64,000 nt of DNA from Bryobacterales bacterium (lineage in GTDB: Bacteria; Acidobacteriota; Terriglobia; Bryobacterales; UBA6623). The notes below the pieces were generated by a model that was given only the letters and a program-made list of their open reading frames with translations, was not told where the DNA came from and ran no database searches. The first letter of the stretch is position 1; every line of letters begins with the position of its first letter. Shown here one piece after another: positions 26,366 to 35,113 of this stretch. The translations under genes and the position numbers were made by a program. The DNA is taken from positions 1 to 64,000 of the forward strand of contig JAPPMG010000066.1 of NCBI GenBank assembly GCA_028819215.1, written 5' to 3'.

Positions 26366-29300
26366 TCAAAGCAGCGCTGACATCGATCCTGCGGCACAGG
26401 ATCGCACTCGCCGCAACTGCCTTCATCGGGCTGGGCTGGGGTGGCTTCGAAGCCGCGATCCGCACCGATTGGTTCCTCGACACCCTGCGCCACAGGGCTA
26501 TCGCGAAGCTGGAGCAGTCACTGGGCGAGACGGTATCGATCGACGAGATCCGCTTGGGCGACTCGCGACTCGCATTCGAGATCAAGGGGCTCGAGCTGCG
26601 TGCCAGCGATGACGCGGCCGCTGCCCCGTTGCTGTCAGTGCCGCATGCCGCGGCGACGCTCGGGTGGCGATCACTGTTAGGCGGCGTGACCGTGCTCGAA
26701 TCGCTGAGCCTGCGCGATCCTGTCTTCAATGTGACGGTCGCCGAAGACGGCCCGGCGATTCTCGGCCAAGCTTCGCAGGAATCGCTGATCTCGGGCCTTG
26801 CGGTTCGCCGGTTTGAACTCGACGGCGGCCAACTCGTTTGGAACGGCCGGCCGTACGACCTAGAATTCCGCGGGACGGGGCTGCGGGTCGAGACGAGGTT
26901 CGATCCTCGATCGCAGCGACATACTATCGATGCCGAACTCCGTGATCCACAGGTCGGCAGTGCCGACTCGTTGGCACTGATCGGATCGACCGTGTCGATG
27001 TCGGCCGTGGCCGACACGACGGGTGTCGAAATCACGAGCGCCGAAGTTCACGGCCAAGACCTGTCGGCCCAGCTACGCGGCACGATTCGGGGCCGACAAC
27101 AGCTCTCGGCTCGCTGCGTCTTTTCTCTCCAGTCGACAATCGCGCCCTTGGCCGACCTGATCGGCTACGCAGGTCTAGGGCTGCTTGGCTCGCTGGCAGC
27201 TAGCGGCGAACTGGAATGGGACGGAGCGAGCGGCGCGGTTGCGTATTCGGGAGGATTCGCGGCATCTTCTGTCGGCTCGTCAGCTCTTGAGCTGGACCTG
27301 TCCGTAGCAGGGAGATTCTTCGGGAACGAGTCTTCCGTCGAACTGGCAGATCTCGAGGGTGCCGCGCTCGGCGGGGGCTTGCAGGCGCAGGCCACGATCG
27401 ATGCCCCGTGGCTCGAACCTCGGCTCACTTCCAACGGCAGCGTCAGCGGCATCGCGCTCGCGAATGTCGCAACTGCGATGGGATCGACCGTACCGGCGTG
27501 GAGCGGTTCGGTGGACGCCGAATTTGACCTCTCCGGCACCGCCCCGCACGACCTGCTGGCGAACGTGCGCTTGCAGGTCGCGCCGACCGAGGAGCCATCC
27601 ACGCTGCCGGTCGGGGGGGACGCGTCATTGCACTTCAGCAGCGCGACCGGACGCGTGTCAGTGGATGGGTTCTCGCTCGCGACGCCCAACATACGAGCCA
27701 GCGGCAGCGGCGGTTTCGCGGTTGCGGGCGGAGGCGAGCTGCTGGTTGAGGTTGAGATTGACTCCAAGCAGGCGCTCGAGCGAATCCTGGCCGTGCTGCG
27801 AATCGTCTCGCAATTGCCGCCGACCGCTCCGGACGGTCGCTACTCGTACCGAGGCAGCCTGGACTGGGGGCCCGAGCAGATCGCGAGCGCGACTCTGAGC
27901 GGAGACTTCTCGATCGAAGAGTTCACGTTGGGCGGTCAGCGCTGGGACCATCTCGCCCTGCAAGGCGTCCTGTTCCCGGATCGCATTGACGTGATGGAAG
28001 GCCGCATGGTCGACGGAGCCGGCGACTTGAGGTTCAGCGGAAGCCTGCCTCTGCAGGAACACGGGGCCCTCGACCTGGCGATTTCCGCGACCGCGATCGA
28101 CGCTCGCAAGCTGGCGCTCGCAAGCGGCTTTGCGCTTCCGATCGAAGGACTGCTAGCCATGGAAGCCTCCCTGAGTGGCACGCAGTCCGAGCCAGTCGCG
28201 GCAAGCAGCGTCATCGTCGACATGCCGACCTTCTTCGGCGAGCGTTTCGATGGCCTCGAAGCGGAGGTTTACTACGACCCAAACGGTTTCGAGCTCCGCA
28301 ACGCGTCGCTCGAGCGCGGTCAGTCCCGGCTTACCGTCACCGCGTCCACGTCCGGGCGGACCGAGGAGGCGCGGTTCAGCATGGAAAGCAACAGTTGGCC
28401 ATTGGAGGAATTCACGTGGGCTCGCGCACTGGCGCCGGGAGTTACCGGCGCGTTGCGCTTCGATCTCCGGGCCGCAGGCCCGCCAACCCTGAGGGGATCG
28501 CTGGGATCGCTCGAGCTTTCTGGCACGTGGGAAGTGTCCGACCTGCGCCGGCGGGGCCTGGAACTCGGCAACTGGAGCGGCAGCGTAAGCTCCGCGCTTG
28601 ATGCCGAGAACATCCAACTCGACTGGCAGGCCGACGTCTTTGACGGCACGTTCCGCGGAGATGCGACGCTGCAGCGGCAGCTCGGCCCTTCCAGTTACAA
28701 CGGCAGCGTTCAATTCGACAGCCTGAGCACGCAGCGATTGGCGGAGTTTCTCGACCTGCCAAGCGGCACGCCGCTGGGCACGCTGATGGGCAGCGCGGAC
28801 TTTGGCGGGGTTGTGGGCTCAGCCGGCACGTTCGTAATGGACGGAACCATCGAACGGGCCGAGGTCAGCCTGCCGAGTCCGGACGGCGAACCGCACGTGA
28901 TCTCGAACGTGTTCCCTCTGCGCTGGGGGATCAGGGACGGTGACTTGCGTTTCGATTCCATGGCGCTGACCGGGCCGGACACCGACTTCCGTATCGATGG
29001 CGCAGTCGGTCTGGAGGGGGAACGGTCATTAGACGTGAGCATCGACGGAGACGTCGACTTGAGCCTGCTCGATGGCTTCGCAGACGGCATCCAGACCGTC
29101 GGGACCACGAGGATTGGCGTGCGCATTCGGGGCACGTTGGATGATCCGTCACTCGAAGGATCCGTGGAGCTGGTCGACGCGTCGATCAGTTCTGTCGGGC
29201 TGCCGCTCCAGCTCAGCAACCTTAACGGAGCCATCGCGTTTCAAGGCGGCCAAGGCAGGATAAGCCGGCTGACGGCGACCTCCGGCGGGGGGACGGTTCA

Positions 29301-30318
29301 GTTCAGCGGCGTGACATCGTTTCGTGACTCGGAATTCGAATACCGCCTACAAGCCTCCGCCAGCGATGTCCGCCTGAACTATCCGCCCAGTGTCGCCAGC
29401 GTGATCGACGGGGATTTCGTCTGGGCGGGGGCGGGCGGGCGGAGCATCCTCAACGGCAACATCGTGATCACACGCATGTCGACGGCCAGCGACCTGTCGT
29501 TCGCGGACCTGTTCTCGAGTCTGCAAGTGAGCGGGGGCAGCCTCGACTCGAGCCCACTGCTGGAGGGCCTGCAGCTCAACGTGCACGTAGGAGCCGTCCA
29601 GCAACTGCCGATAGAGACATCGCTTGTGCGCGACGTGCAGGCGGATTTTGACCTGGACTTTGTGGGAACGCTGGCCAATCCGTCCCTCGTGGGCGCGATC
29701 CAGATCGTACAGGGCGAGTTGCGGATGCTCGGCACGCACTACCAGATCAATCGGGGGGAGATCCGCTTCATCGACGCCCTGCAAGCGGAGCCCGTCCTCA
29801 ATGTCGAGTTGGAGACACGCATCCGAGATGTTGATCTTGCCCTGGTGCTGTCGGGGCCGGGCCGAAATCTGGATTTGAGCTACCGCTCCGATCCGCCGCT
29901 GCCGTTCCACGACCTGGTAGACCTGGTTGCCGTTGGCAAGGAGCCGACGATCGATCCGAGCATCGCATCACGGCGGCGAATCGAACAGCAATCGCTGGTG
30001 CAGACTGGCGCCGACAACATCCTCAGCCAAGCAATCGCCCGCCCGGTTTCGAAGCGCCTACAGCGCTTCTTCGGCGTCAGCCGGCTCAAGGTGGACCCGC
30101 AAGTCGGCGGTCTGGAGTCCAACCCGACCGCCCGCCTGTCGACCGAACAGCAGATCGCCGACGATATCACGCTGATCTACAGCTACGATCTCTCGTCGGC
30201 CCAGCAGCAGGCCATCCGCTTGGAGTGGAATCCCGACCGCAACTGGTCGTTCATCATGACGCGGGACCAGAACGGCCTGCTGGGTTCCGACGTGCTGTAC
30301 AAGCTGCGGCTGAGATAG
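26362..30318 (+). CDS. tamB: TamB/DUF490 translocation and assembly module protein
   Basis: 1318 aa, N-terminal TM, repetitive beta-rich AsmA/TamB-like body and C-terminus LSTEQQIADDITLIYSYDLSSAQQQAIRLEWNPDRNWSFIMTRDQNGLLGSDVLYKLRLR. Confidence 0.85.
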   Translation: MIKAALTSILRHRIALAATAFIGLGWGGFEAAIRTDWFLDTLRHRAIAKLEQSLGETVSIDEIRLGDSRLAFEIKGLELRASDDAAAAPLLSVPHAAATLGWRSLLGGVTVLESLSLRDPVFNVTVAEDGPAILGQASQESLISGLAVRRFELDGGQLVWNGRPYDLEFRGTGLRVETRFDPRSQRHTIDAELRDPQVGSADSLALIGSTVSMSAVADTTGVEITSAEVHGQDLSAQLRGTIRGRQQLSARCVFSLQSTIAPLADLIGYAGLGLLGSLAASGELEWDGASGAVAYSGGFAASSVGSSALELDLSVAGRFFGNESSVELADLEGAALGGGLQAQATIDAPWLEPRLTSNGSVSGIALANVATAMGSTVPAWSGSVDAEFDLSGTAPHDLLANVRLQVAPTEEPSTLPVGGDASLHFSSATGRVSVDGFSLATPNIRASGSGGFAVAGGGELLVEVEIDSKQALERILAVLRIVSQLPPTAPDGRYSYRGSLDWGPEQIASATLSGDFSIEEFTLGGQRWDHLALQGVLFPDRIDVMEGRMVDGAGDLRFSGSLPLQEHGALDLAISATAIDARKLALASGFALPIEGLLAMEASLSGTQSEPVAASSVIVDMPTFFGERFDGLEAEVYYDPNGFELRNASLERGQSRLTVTASTSGRTEEARFSMESNSWPLEEFTWARALAPGVTGALRFDLRAAGPPTLRGSLGSLELSGTWEVSDLRRRGLELGNWSGSVSSALDAENIQLDWQADVFDGTFRGDATLQRQLGPSSYNGSVQFDSLSTQRLAEFLDLPSGTPLGTLMGSADFGGVVGSAGTFVMDGTIERAEVSLPSPDGEPHVISNVFPLRWGIRDGDLRFDSMALTGPDTDFRIDGAVGLEGERSLDVSIDGDVDLSLLDGFADGIQTVGTTRIGVRIRGTLDDPSLEGSVELVDASISSVGLPLQLSNLNGAIAFQGGQGRISRLTATSGGGTVQFSGVTSFRDSEFEYRLQASASDVRLNYPPSVASVIDGDFVWAGAGGRSILNGNIVITRMSTASDLSFADLFSSLQVSGGSLDSSPLLEGLQLNVHVGAVQQLPIETSLVRDVQADFDLDFVGTLANPSLVGAIQIVQGELRMLGTHYQINRGEIRFIDALQAEPVLNVELETRIRDVDLALVLSGPGRNLDLSYRSDPPLPFHDLVDLVAVGKEPTIDPSIASRRRIEQQSLVQTGADNILSQAIARPVSKRLQRFFGVSRLKVDPQVGGLESNPTARLSTEQQIADDITLIYSYDLSSAQQQAIRLEWNPDRNWSFIMTRDQNGLLGSDVLYKLRLR

Positions 30319-30342
30319 GCCTCGGGCGTCTCGCCGGCCGCA

Positions 30343-31425
30343 CTACGCCAGCTGCAGCGCGGGCTGGGGGGCAAGGCCGAATCCGTCGAATTGCTTGCGC
30401 CTCAGGCGGGGGTAGGCCGCGGCGGCGATCATGGCGGCATTGTCAGTTGCCAGCGCGAGCGTCGGGAAATAGCACGGCAGCGGCAACGACTCGAACGACG
30501 CGCGCAAGCCCGAATTGGCCGCGACGCCGCCCGCGACGATGATCGACTCGACTTGCTCCTCTTCCGAAGCTCGCACCGCTCGCCTGAGCAGCTCGGAGAC
30601 GGCGCGCCGCTGAAACGAAGCGATCAGATCGAGGCAGCCTTGGCTCGATGAGTCCAGCAGGGCCTGGAAGGTGGGGCGCCCGTTGTTCCACAGGGCGCGT
30701 CGCGACTCGATCTCCTCGCCGAGGCTGGCGCCTTGAACATAGTGGCGGATCGCCGTCTTCAACCCGCTAAAGCTCATGTCGAGCGGATTGCCCTTCATGT
30801 GCACGACTGGCAGGGGAACCCCTCCGGGGTCGCCGTGCGGTGCCAGCCGGTCAAGAATCGGCCCGCCCGGGTAGCCGAATCCGAGCAGCTTCGCCACCTT
30901 GTCGTAGGCCTCTCCGGCCGCATCGTCGCGCGTGCGCCCCAAGAGCCGGTACGCGTAGGCATCCCGGTCACGCCGGTGGACGATGAACATATGGCTGTGG
31001 CCGCCGCTCACCACCAAAGCCAGGGCTGGAAACTCAACCTCCCCTCCGGCCGCTCGACGCTCGAGCACGACGGAATGAATATGGCCCTCGATGTGGTTTA
31101 CGCCGATCAACGGCACCCCTAGGGATGCCGCCAGCCCTTTGGCGTAGGTGACGCCGACCAGCAGCGCCCCGATCAGCCCCGGACCGTAGGTCACCCCGAT
31201 GGCATCGACGTCTTGGTATCCGATCTCGGCGCGCGCCAGCGCTTCCCGAACGACGGGCACGATGGCACGCAGGTGCTCGCGGGAGGCCAGTTCCGGCACC
31301 ACGCCGCCATACGCGGCATGGACATCGAACTGCGAAGAAATCACATTGGACAGCAGACGGTCCCCATCGGCGACCACGGCAGCCGCGGTCTCGTCGCAGG
31401 AAGTCTCGATCCCAAGCAGGTTCAT
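30343..31425 (-). CDS. tsaD: tRNA N6-adenosine threonylcarbamoyltransferase
   Basis: [64 protein letters not shown]-like [21 protein letters not shown]. Confidence 0.97.
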   Translation of the reverse strand: MNLLGIETSCDETAAAVVADGDRLLSNVISSQFDVHAAYGGVVPELASREHLRAIVPVVREALARAEIGYQDVDAIGVTYGPGLIGALLVGVTYAKGLAASLGVPLIGVNHIEGHIHSVVLERRAAGGEVEFPALALVVSGGHSHMFIVHRRDRDAYAYRLLGRTRDDAAGEAYDKVAKLLGFGYPGGPILDRLAPHGDPGGVPLPVVHMKGNPLDMSFSGLKTAIRHYVQGASLGEEIESRRALWNNGRPTFQALLDSSSQGCLDLIASFQRRAVSELLRRAVRASEEEQVESIIVAGGVAANSGLRASFESLPLPCYFPTLALATDNAAMIAAAAYPRLRRKQFDGFGLAPQPALQLA

Positions 31426-31574
31426 CACATACAGGAATGCCCCCGCGAGCGCTCGCGCCCGCGAGGGCAAGGTCGGCGCTGTCGCGCCGGTTTAGATTGC
31501 ACTGGCAGCACCCTTGGCGCGGCGAGTTGCCGGTCCACGGTCACTACGGCCCCGCACTGGCAAGAACGGGGCAT
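31425..31574 (-). CDS. Short cysteine-containing ORF coupled to tsaD start (TGATG), coding status uncertain
   Basis: [49 protein letters not shown], stop TGA 31425-31427 overlaps tsaD ATG 31423-31425. Confidence 0.25.
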   Translation of the reverse strand: MPRSCQCGAVVTVDRQLAAPRVLPVQSKPARQRRPCPRGRERSRGHSCM

Positions 31575-31595
31575 CGGAACGTCCGAGCAGTCGCG

Positions 31596-31652
31596 CTAAC
31601 TCTCGGCCACCTCTCCGTCCAGATGAATACTACCAGCAGTACTGTCGTTCAT
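31596..31652 (-). CDS. 18-codon leader-type ORF MNDSTAGSIHLDGEVAES
   Basis: ATG preceded by AAAGGAGGTGAT (31661-31672 on minus strand), perfect match to consensus anti-SD at about 8 nt spacing. Confidence 0.5.
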   Translation of the reverse strand: MNDSTAGSIHLDGEVAES

Positions 31653-31690
31653 GTCTCTGAATCACCTCCTTTGGCCAGTTTGGTAGCCCC

Positions 31691-31720
31691 ATGCTAGCGC
31701 AGGGGCGAAATCTCAGTCAA
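31691..31720 (-). promoter_or_regulatory. Sigma70-like promoter for the tsaD leader
   Basis: TTGACT (31715-31720) N18 TAGCAT (31691-31696) on minus strand. Confidence 0.5.
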
Positions 31721-31808
31721 TCCCCACAACACGACCGAGATTTGAGCGCGGGAATTCGGTAAACCGCGGCTGCGGCTATGTTTGGCCTCCCGTGCCCCGC
31801 GGCGAGCC

Positions 31809-32357
31809 TCACTGCGGGGAGGGGGGCCGCATGAGCCGGTACTCGCCGGTCATCGCGGGGTCCTCGAACTCTAGGAACGTGTCGCCATCGGCCCCGCGGT
31901 ACCGCCACACCTCGAACGGGTGGCTCGCGGTGAGCACGCCGCCTTCGCGGGACGGTCGCCGATACTGGCCGCCCGACGGGTGCGACTCGATCTCGTCCGG
32001 CGGCCCGCGCGTGATATAGGTCCGGCCGCGATCGGTCTTCCAGCCGGGAATCCGCACGCTGAACCGATCGTTGGCCCAGGCGATGCGGCGGTAATGCTCT
32101 TCCTTGTATTCGTTCGCGGTGGAGTCCGGAGTCTGGTCGCGCCGCATCCAGAACGACTCGATGAAGTCCTCGCGCTGCGCGTCCGTTGTCAACCGCACGA
32201 ACGCCTCGCGCTCTTCGCTCGTGATGATGTAGGGGACATCCTCGTCGAGCCAGCGCTCGAAGGGCCCTGGAAGCTCCTCCGCGGTCTGTGCCGCAAGTGG
32301 CCCCACCAAGCCGGCGGCAGCCAGCGCCGCAATCCAGATCGCAAATCCGCTAAGCAT
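31809..32357 (-). CDS. GWxTD-domain secreted protein
   Basis: Signal peptide; FIESFWMRRDQTPDSTANEYKEEHYRRIAWANDRFSVRIPGWKTDRGRTYITRGPPDEIESHPSGG. Confidence 0.85.
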   Translation of the reverse strand: MLSGFAIWIAALAAAGLVGPLAAQTAEELPGPFERWLDEDVPYIITSEEREAFVRLTTDAQREDFIESFWMRRDQTPDSTANEYKEEHYRRIAWANDRFSVRIPGWKTDRGRTYITRGPPDEIESHPSGGQYRRPSREGGVLTASHPFEVWRYRGADGDTFLEFEDPAMTGEYRLMRPPSPQ

Positions 32358-32625
32358 CGCTCCTCCTTCCTCTCCGGTGCCGTGCGCAATCGAGAGGGCT
32401 CCCCGGCCTGCCCGACCGCTTCAGGCTCTTGCGCCTTCGGGCGGCCTCTCCAAGTCTGACTCTAGGGTCACCGGCGCGGATGGTCAAGTCAGAGATCGGG
32501 AGCAACACGCACACCGGTGCAGCGGCCTCGCGCCGCGGCGACGCACGCTTGGCGGGCCGGGCCGGAAGGCAGGCCAGGCCCGTGTCGATAGAATGAAAAT
32601 TGCCGCCATCGTGCGGACGAGACCC

Positions 32626-33546
32626 ATGTACGAAGTGATTGTGATCGGCTCCGGCTGCGCCGGGAGCACCGCTGCCATCTATGCGGCCCGTGCAAGCTTG
32701 AAGCCCCTGGTGATCGAGGGCCTGGAAGCGGGCGGCCAGCTGACGCTGACCACGGACGTGGAGAACTATCCCGGGTTCCCGGAAGGCATCATGGGACCTG
32801 ATCTGGTCGATCGCATGAAGCAGCAAGCCCAGCGCTTCGGCGCCACCTACAGGCACGGCGCCGTAACGCGAGCGGATCTGTCCTCCCGCCCGTTCAAGCT
32901 CTGGATCGGCGACGAGCGGCTCGAGGCGCGGACCCTCATCGTCGCTTCCGGCGCGTCCGCCCGCTGGCTGGGGCTGCCATCGGAACAGGCCCTTGTTGGC
33001 CATGGCGTCAGCTCATGCGCGACGTGCGACGGGTTCTTCTTCCGCGGACAGCCGGTGACCGTCATTGGCGGCGGCGACAGTGCCATGGAAGAGGCGCTGT
33101 TCCTGACTAAGTTCGCCACCGAGGTGACCATCGTGCACCGCCGCGAGGAGTTCCGGGCCTCGAAAATCATGCTGGATCGCGCACGGTCCAACGAGAAGAT
33201 CAACTGGATCACCAACGCGACGGTCACGGAGGTCGCCGATCCGGCGGCCCAGGCCGTGACGGGCCTGAGACTGCGCAGCACTGTCAACGGCAAGGAATGG
33301 GACCACAAGACCAGCGCGCTGTTCCTTGCCATCGGGCACGTGCCCAACACAGACATCTTCAAGGGCCAGCTCGACCTTGACGAACAGGGCTACATCGTGT
33401 CCCACGGCGGCGCGCGGACGAACATCCCGGGCGTCTTCCACGCCGGTGACGTCGAGGACAGAGTCTACCGGCAAGCCGTCACGGCGGCCGGCGCGGGCTG
33501 CAAAGCCGCCATCGAGGCGGAGCGACTGCTGGAAGCCGAGGGCTAG
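32626..33546 (+). CDS. trxB: Thioredoxin reductase
   Basis: VIVIGSGCAGSTAAIYAARASLKPLVIEG; GGQLTLTTDVENYPGFPEGI; SSCATCDGFFFRGQPVTVIGGGDSAMEEALFLT; GVFHAGDVEDRVYRQAVTAAGAGCKAA. Confidence 0.93.
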   Translation: MYEVIVIGSGCAGSTAAIYAARASLKPLVIEGLEAGGQLTLTTDVENYPGFPEGIMGPDLVDRMKQQAQRFGATYRHGAVTRADLSSRPFKLWIGDERLEARTLIVASGASARWLGLPSEQALVGHGVSSCATCDGFFFRGQPVTVIGGGDSAMEEALFLTKFATEVTIVHRREEFRASKIMLDRARSNEKINWITNATVTEVADPAAQAVTGLRLRSTVNGKEWDHKTSALFLAIGHVPNTDIFKGQLDLDEQGYIVSHGGARTNIPGVFHAGDVEDRVYRQAVTAAGAGCKAAIEAERLLEAEG

Positions 33547-33568
33547 CCCGCGCGCCCAGGCGTCAGGC

Positions 33569-34099
33569 TCAGGCGGACTGCGGGAAGAGGTCCAATTGGC
33601 CGGGCAGCGTCTTGGACACCTTGGGTCGGCGGCGGAAGGCGTCCGGCTTGCCGATGACCCCCATCACGACGCACATCTGCACTGCGGCTTGCGGCACGAA
33701 CACGCGCCAGGCGAGCCCCCTGGAGTCGGGCGGCGTCAACGTGACGCCCGGGGCGCCGAGCACGCGCAGGTCGTTGGGGATCACGCCCTCTAACTCCCCG
33801 CCGTCCAAGAAACGCAAGCGAATCCAAAGCCCGCCGAGCTTCGGCCGGGAGATGAACTCCTTGCGCTGGCCGCGCTCGGGATCCTTGTCGAACTCCCGCA
33901 CAAAGTACACGGCCCGCACCTGGTCGTACGGGATGACCGCCGGCTCGGCCGTGCGCGTGATCAGCTCGATCCCGGCGCTGCTCAGATACTGCTGAGGGTC
34001 CACCCAGCCCTCGACCCTGTCGAGCCCGAAGCGTCGCACGCAGACCTTCTTGGCTGTGGAATTCAACAATTGCCCCCGAAATGTTTGGCCATTCGCCAT
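33569..34099 (-). CDS. Conserved hypothetical cytoplasmic protein
   Basis: Start MANGQTFRGQLLNSTAKKVCVRRFGLDRVEGWVDPQQYL; long ORF with no shadowing gene, divergent from the recombinase. Confidence 0.65.
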   Translation of the reverse strand: MANGQTFRGQLLNSTAKKVCVRRFGLDRVEGWVDPQQYLSSAGIELITRTAEPAVIPYDQVRAVYFVREFDKDPERGQRKEFISRPKLGGLWIRLRFLDGGELEGVIPNDLRVLGAPGVTLTPPDSRGLAWRVFVPQAAVQMCVVMGVIGKPDAFRRRPKVSKTLPGQLDLFPQSA

Positions 34100-34162
34100 G
34101 CTAGTACGCACATACAGGGGTGTCAAGCAGGGCTCCCACAAGCAGTCCGGTATGATTGGCCT

Positions 34163-35056
34163 GTGGAGCGGGCAGACTCCTCGCTGCAGGAATACCTAGC
34201 CTACGCCAGTATCGAAAAAGGCCTGTCGGCGAACAGCATCGCCGCGTATCGCCGAGATCTGACCCGCCTCGCGGAGTTCCTGGAAGGGCGGGGCGCGCCC
34301 GTATCGGGGGCCAGCAACGCCGACCTGAGAGGCTTTGTCGACGGGCTCTACGAGGCGGGCTTGAGCGCCCGGTCGGTCGCTCGGTATCTCAGCAGCATCC
34401 GCAGCCTGTATCGCTATCTGGTAGATCAAGGCCAGATCGTCGAGGATCCCTCGGCCAACCTCGCTTCTCCGGGCCAGTGGAAGACGCTACCGAAGTTCCT
34501 CACCTATGACGAGGTTGACCAGCTGCTCGCCGCGCCGCCGCCCGAGACGCCCCTGGGCAGCCGCGATCTCGCGATGCTGCAACTGCTGTACGCAACCGGA
34601 CTGCGGGTCTCGGAGCTGATCGCGGTGCGGCTCTCCGACCTCGACTCCAAGACGGGGATCGTGCGCACGGTTGGCAAGGGCAACAAGACGCGCCTGGTGC
34701 CAGTCGGCCGGACGGCCCTTGACGCGATCGAGAGCTACGTCGAGCAACATCGGCGGGCGATCCTCAAGAACGCTTCTTCGGAGTTCCTGTTCGTCACCTC
34801 ACTCGGCAAATCGATGTCCAGGCAGGCGTTTTGGAAGCTGCTGCGCAAGTACGGCCTTGTCGCCGGCATCGACAAGCGGATCACGCCCCACGTGCTGCGG
34901 CACAGCTTCGCGACGCACCTGTTGGAGCGCGGCGCCGACCTGCGCAGCCTCCAGCTGATGCTGGGGCACGCGGACATCTCCACGACCCAGATCTACACCC
35001 ACGTGCTGCGGTCCCGGATGCGCAAGATCTACGACAGCTACCACCCGCGCGGCTAG
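34163..35056 (+). CDS. xerD: Tyrosine recombinase XerC/XerD
   Basis: SLQEYLAYASIEKGLSANSIAAYRRDLTRLAEFL; LYATGLRVSELIAVRLSDLD; HVLRHSFATHLLERGADLRSLQLMLGHADISTTQIYTHV; GTG start at 34163. Confidence 0.9.
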   Translation: MERADSSLQEYLAYASIEKGLSANSIAAYRRDLTRLAEFLEGRGAPVSGASNADLRGFVDGLYEAGLSARSVARYLSSIRSLYRYLVDQGQIVEDPSANLASPGQWKTLPKFLTYDEVDQLLAAPPPETPLGSRDLAMLQLLYATGLRVSELIAVRLSDLDSKTGIVRTVGKGNKTRLVPVGRTALDAIESYVEQHRRAILKNASSEFLFVTSLGKSMSRQAFWKLLRKYGLVAGIDKRITPHVLRHSFATHLLERGADLRSLQLMLGHADISTTQIYTHVLRSRMRKIYDSYHPRG

Positions 35057-35113
35057 CCGGGCCGGATCTGAGCCGGGCAGTGTCCCGAGACGGCTCTCTG
35101 CTACGCTGCCAGC

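Noticed and set aside
31437-31697. 86-aa plus-strand ORF upstream of tsaD
   Set aside because: No RBS or motif; opposite strand carries promoter, SD and leader ORF
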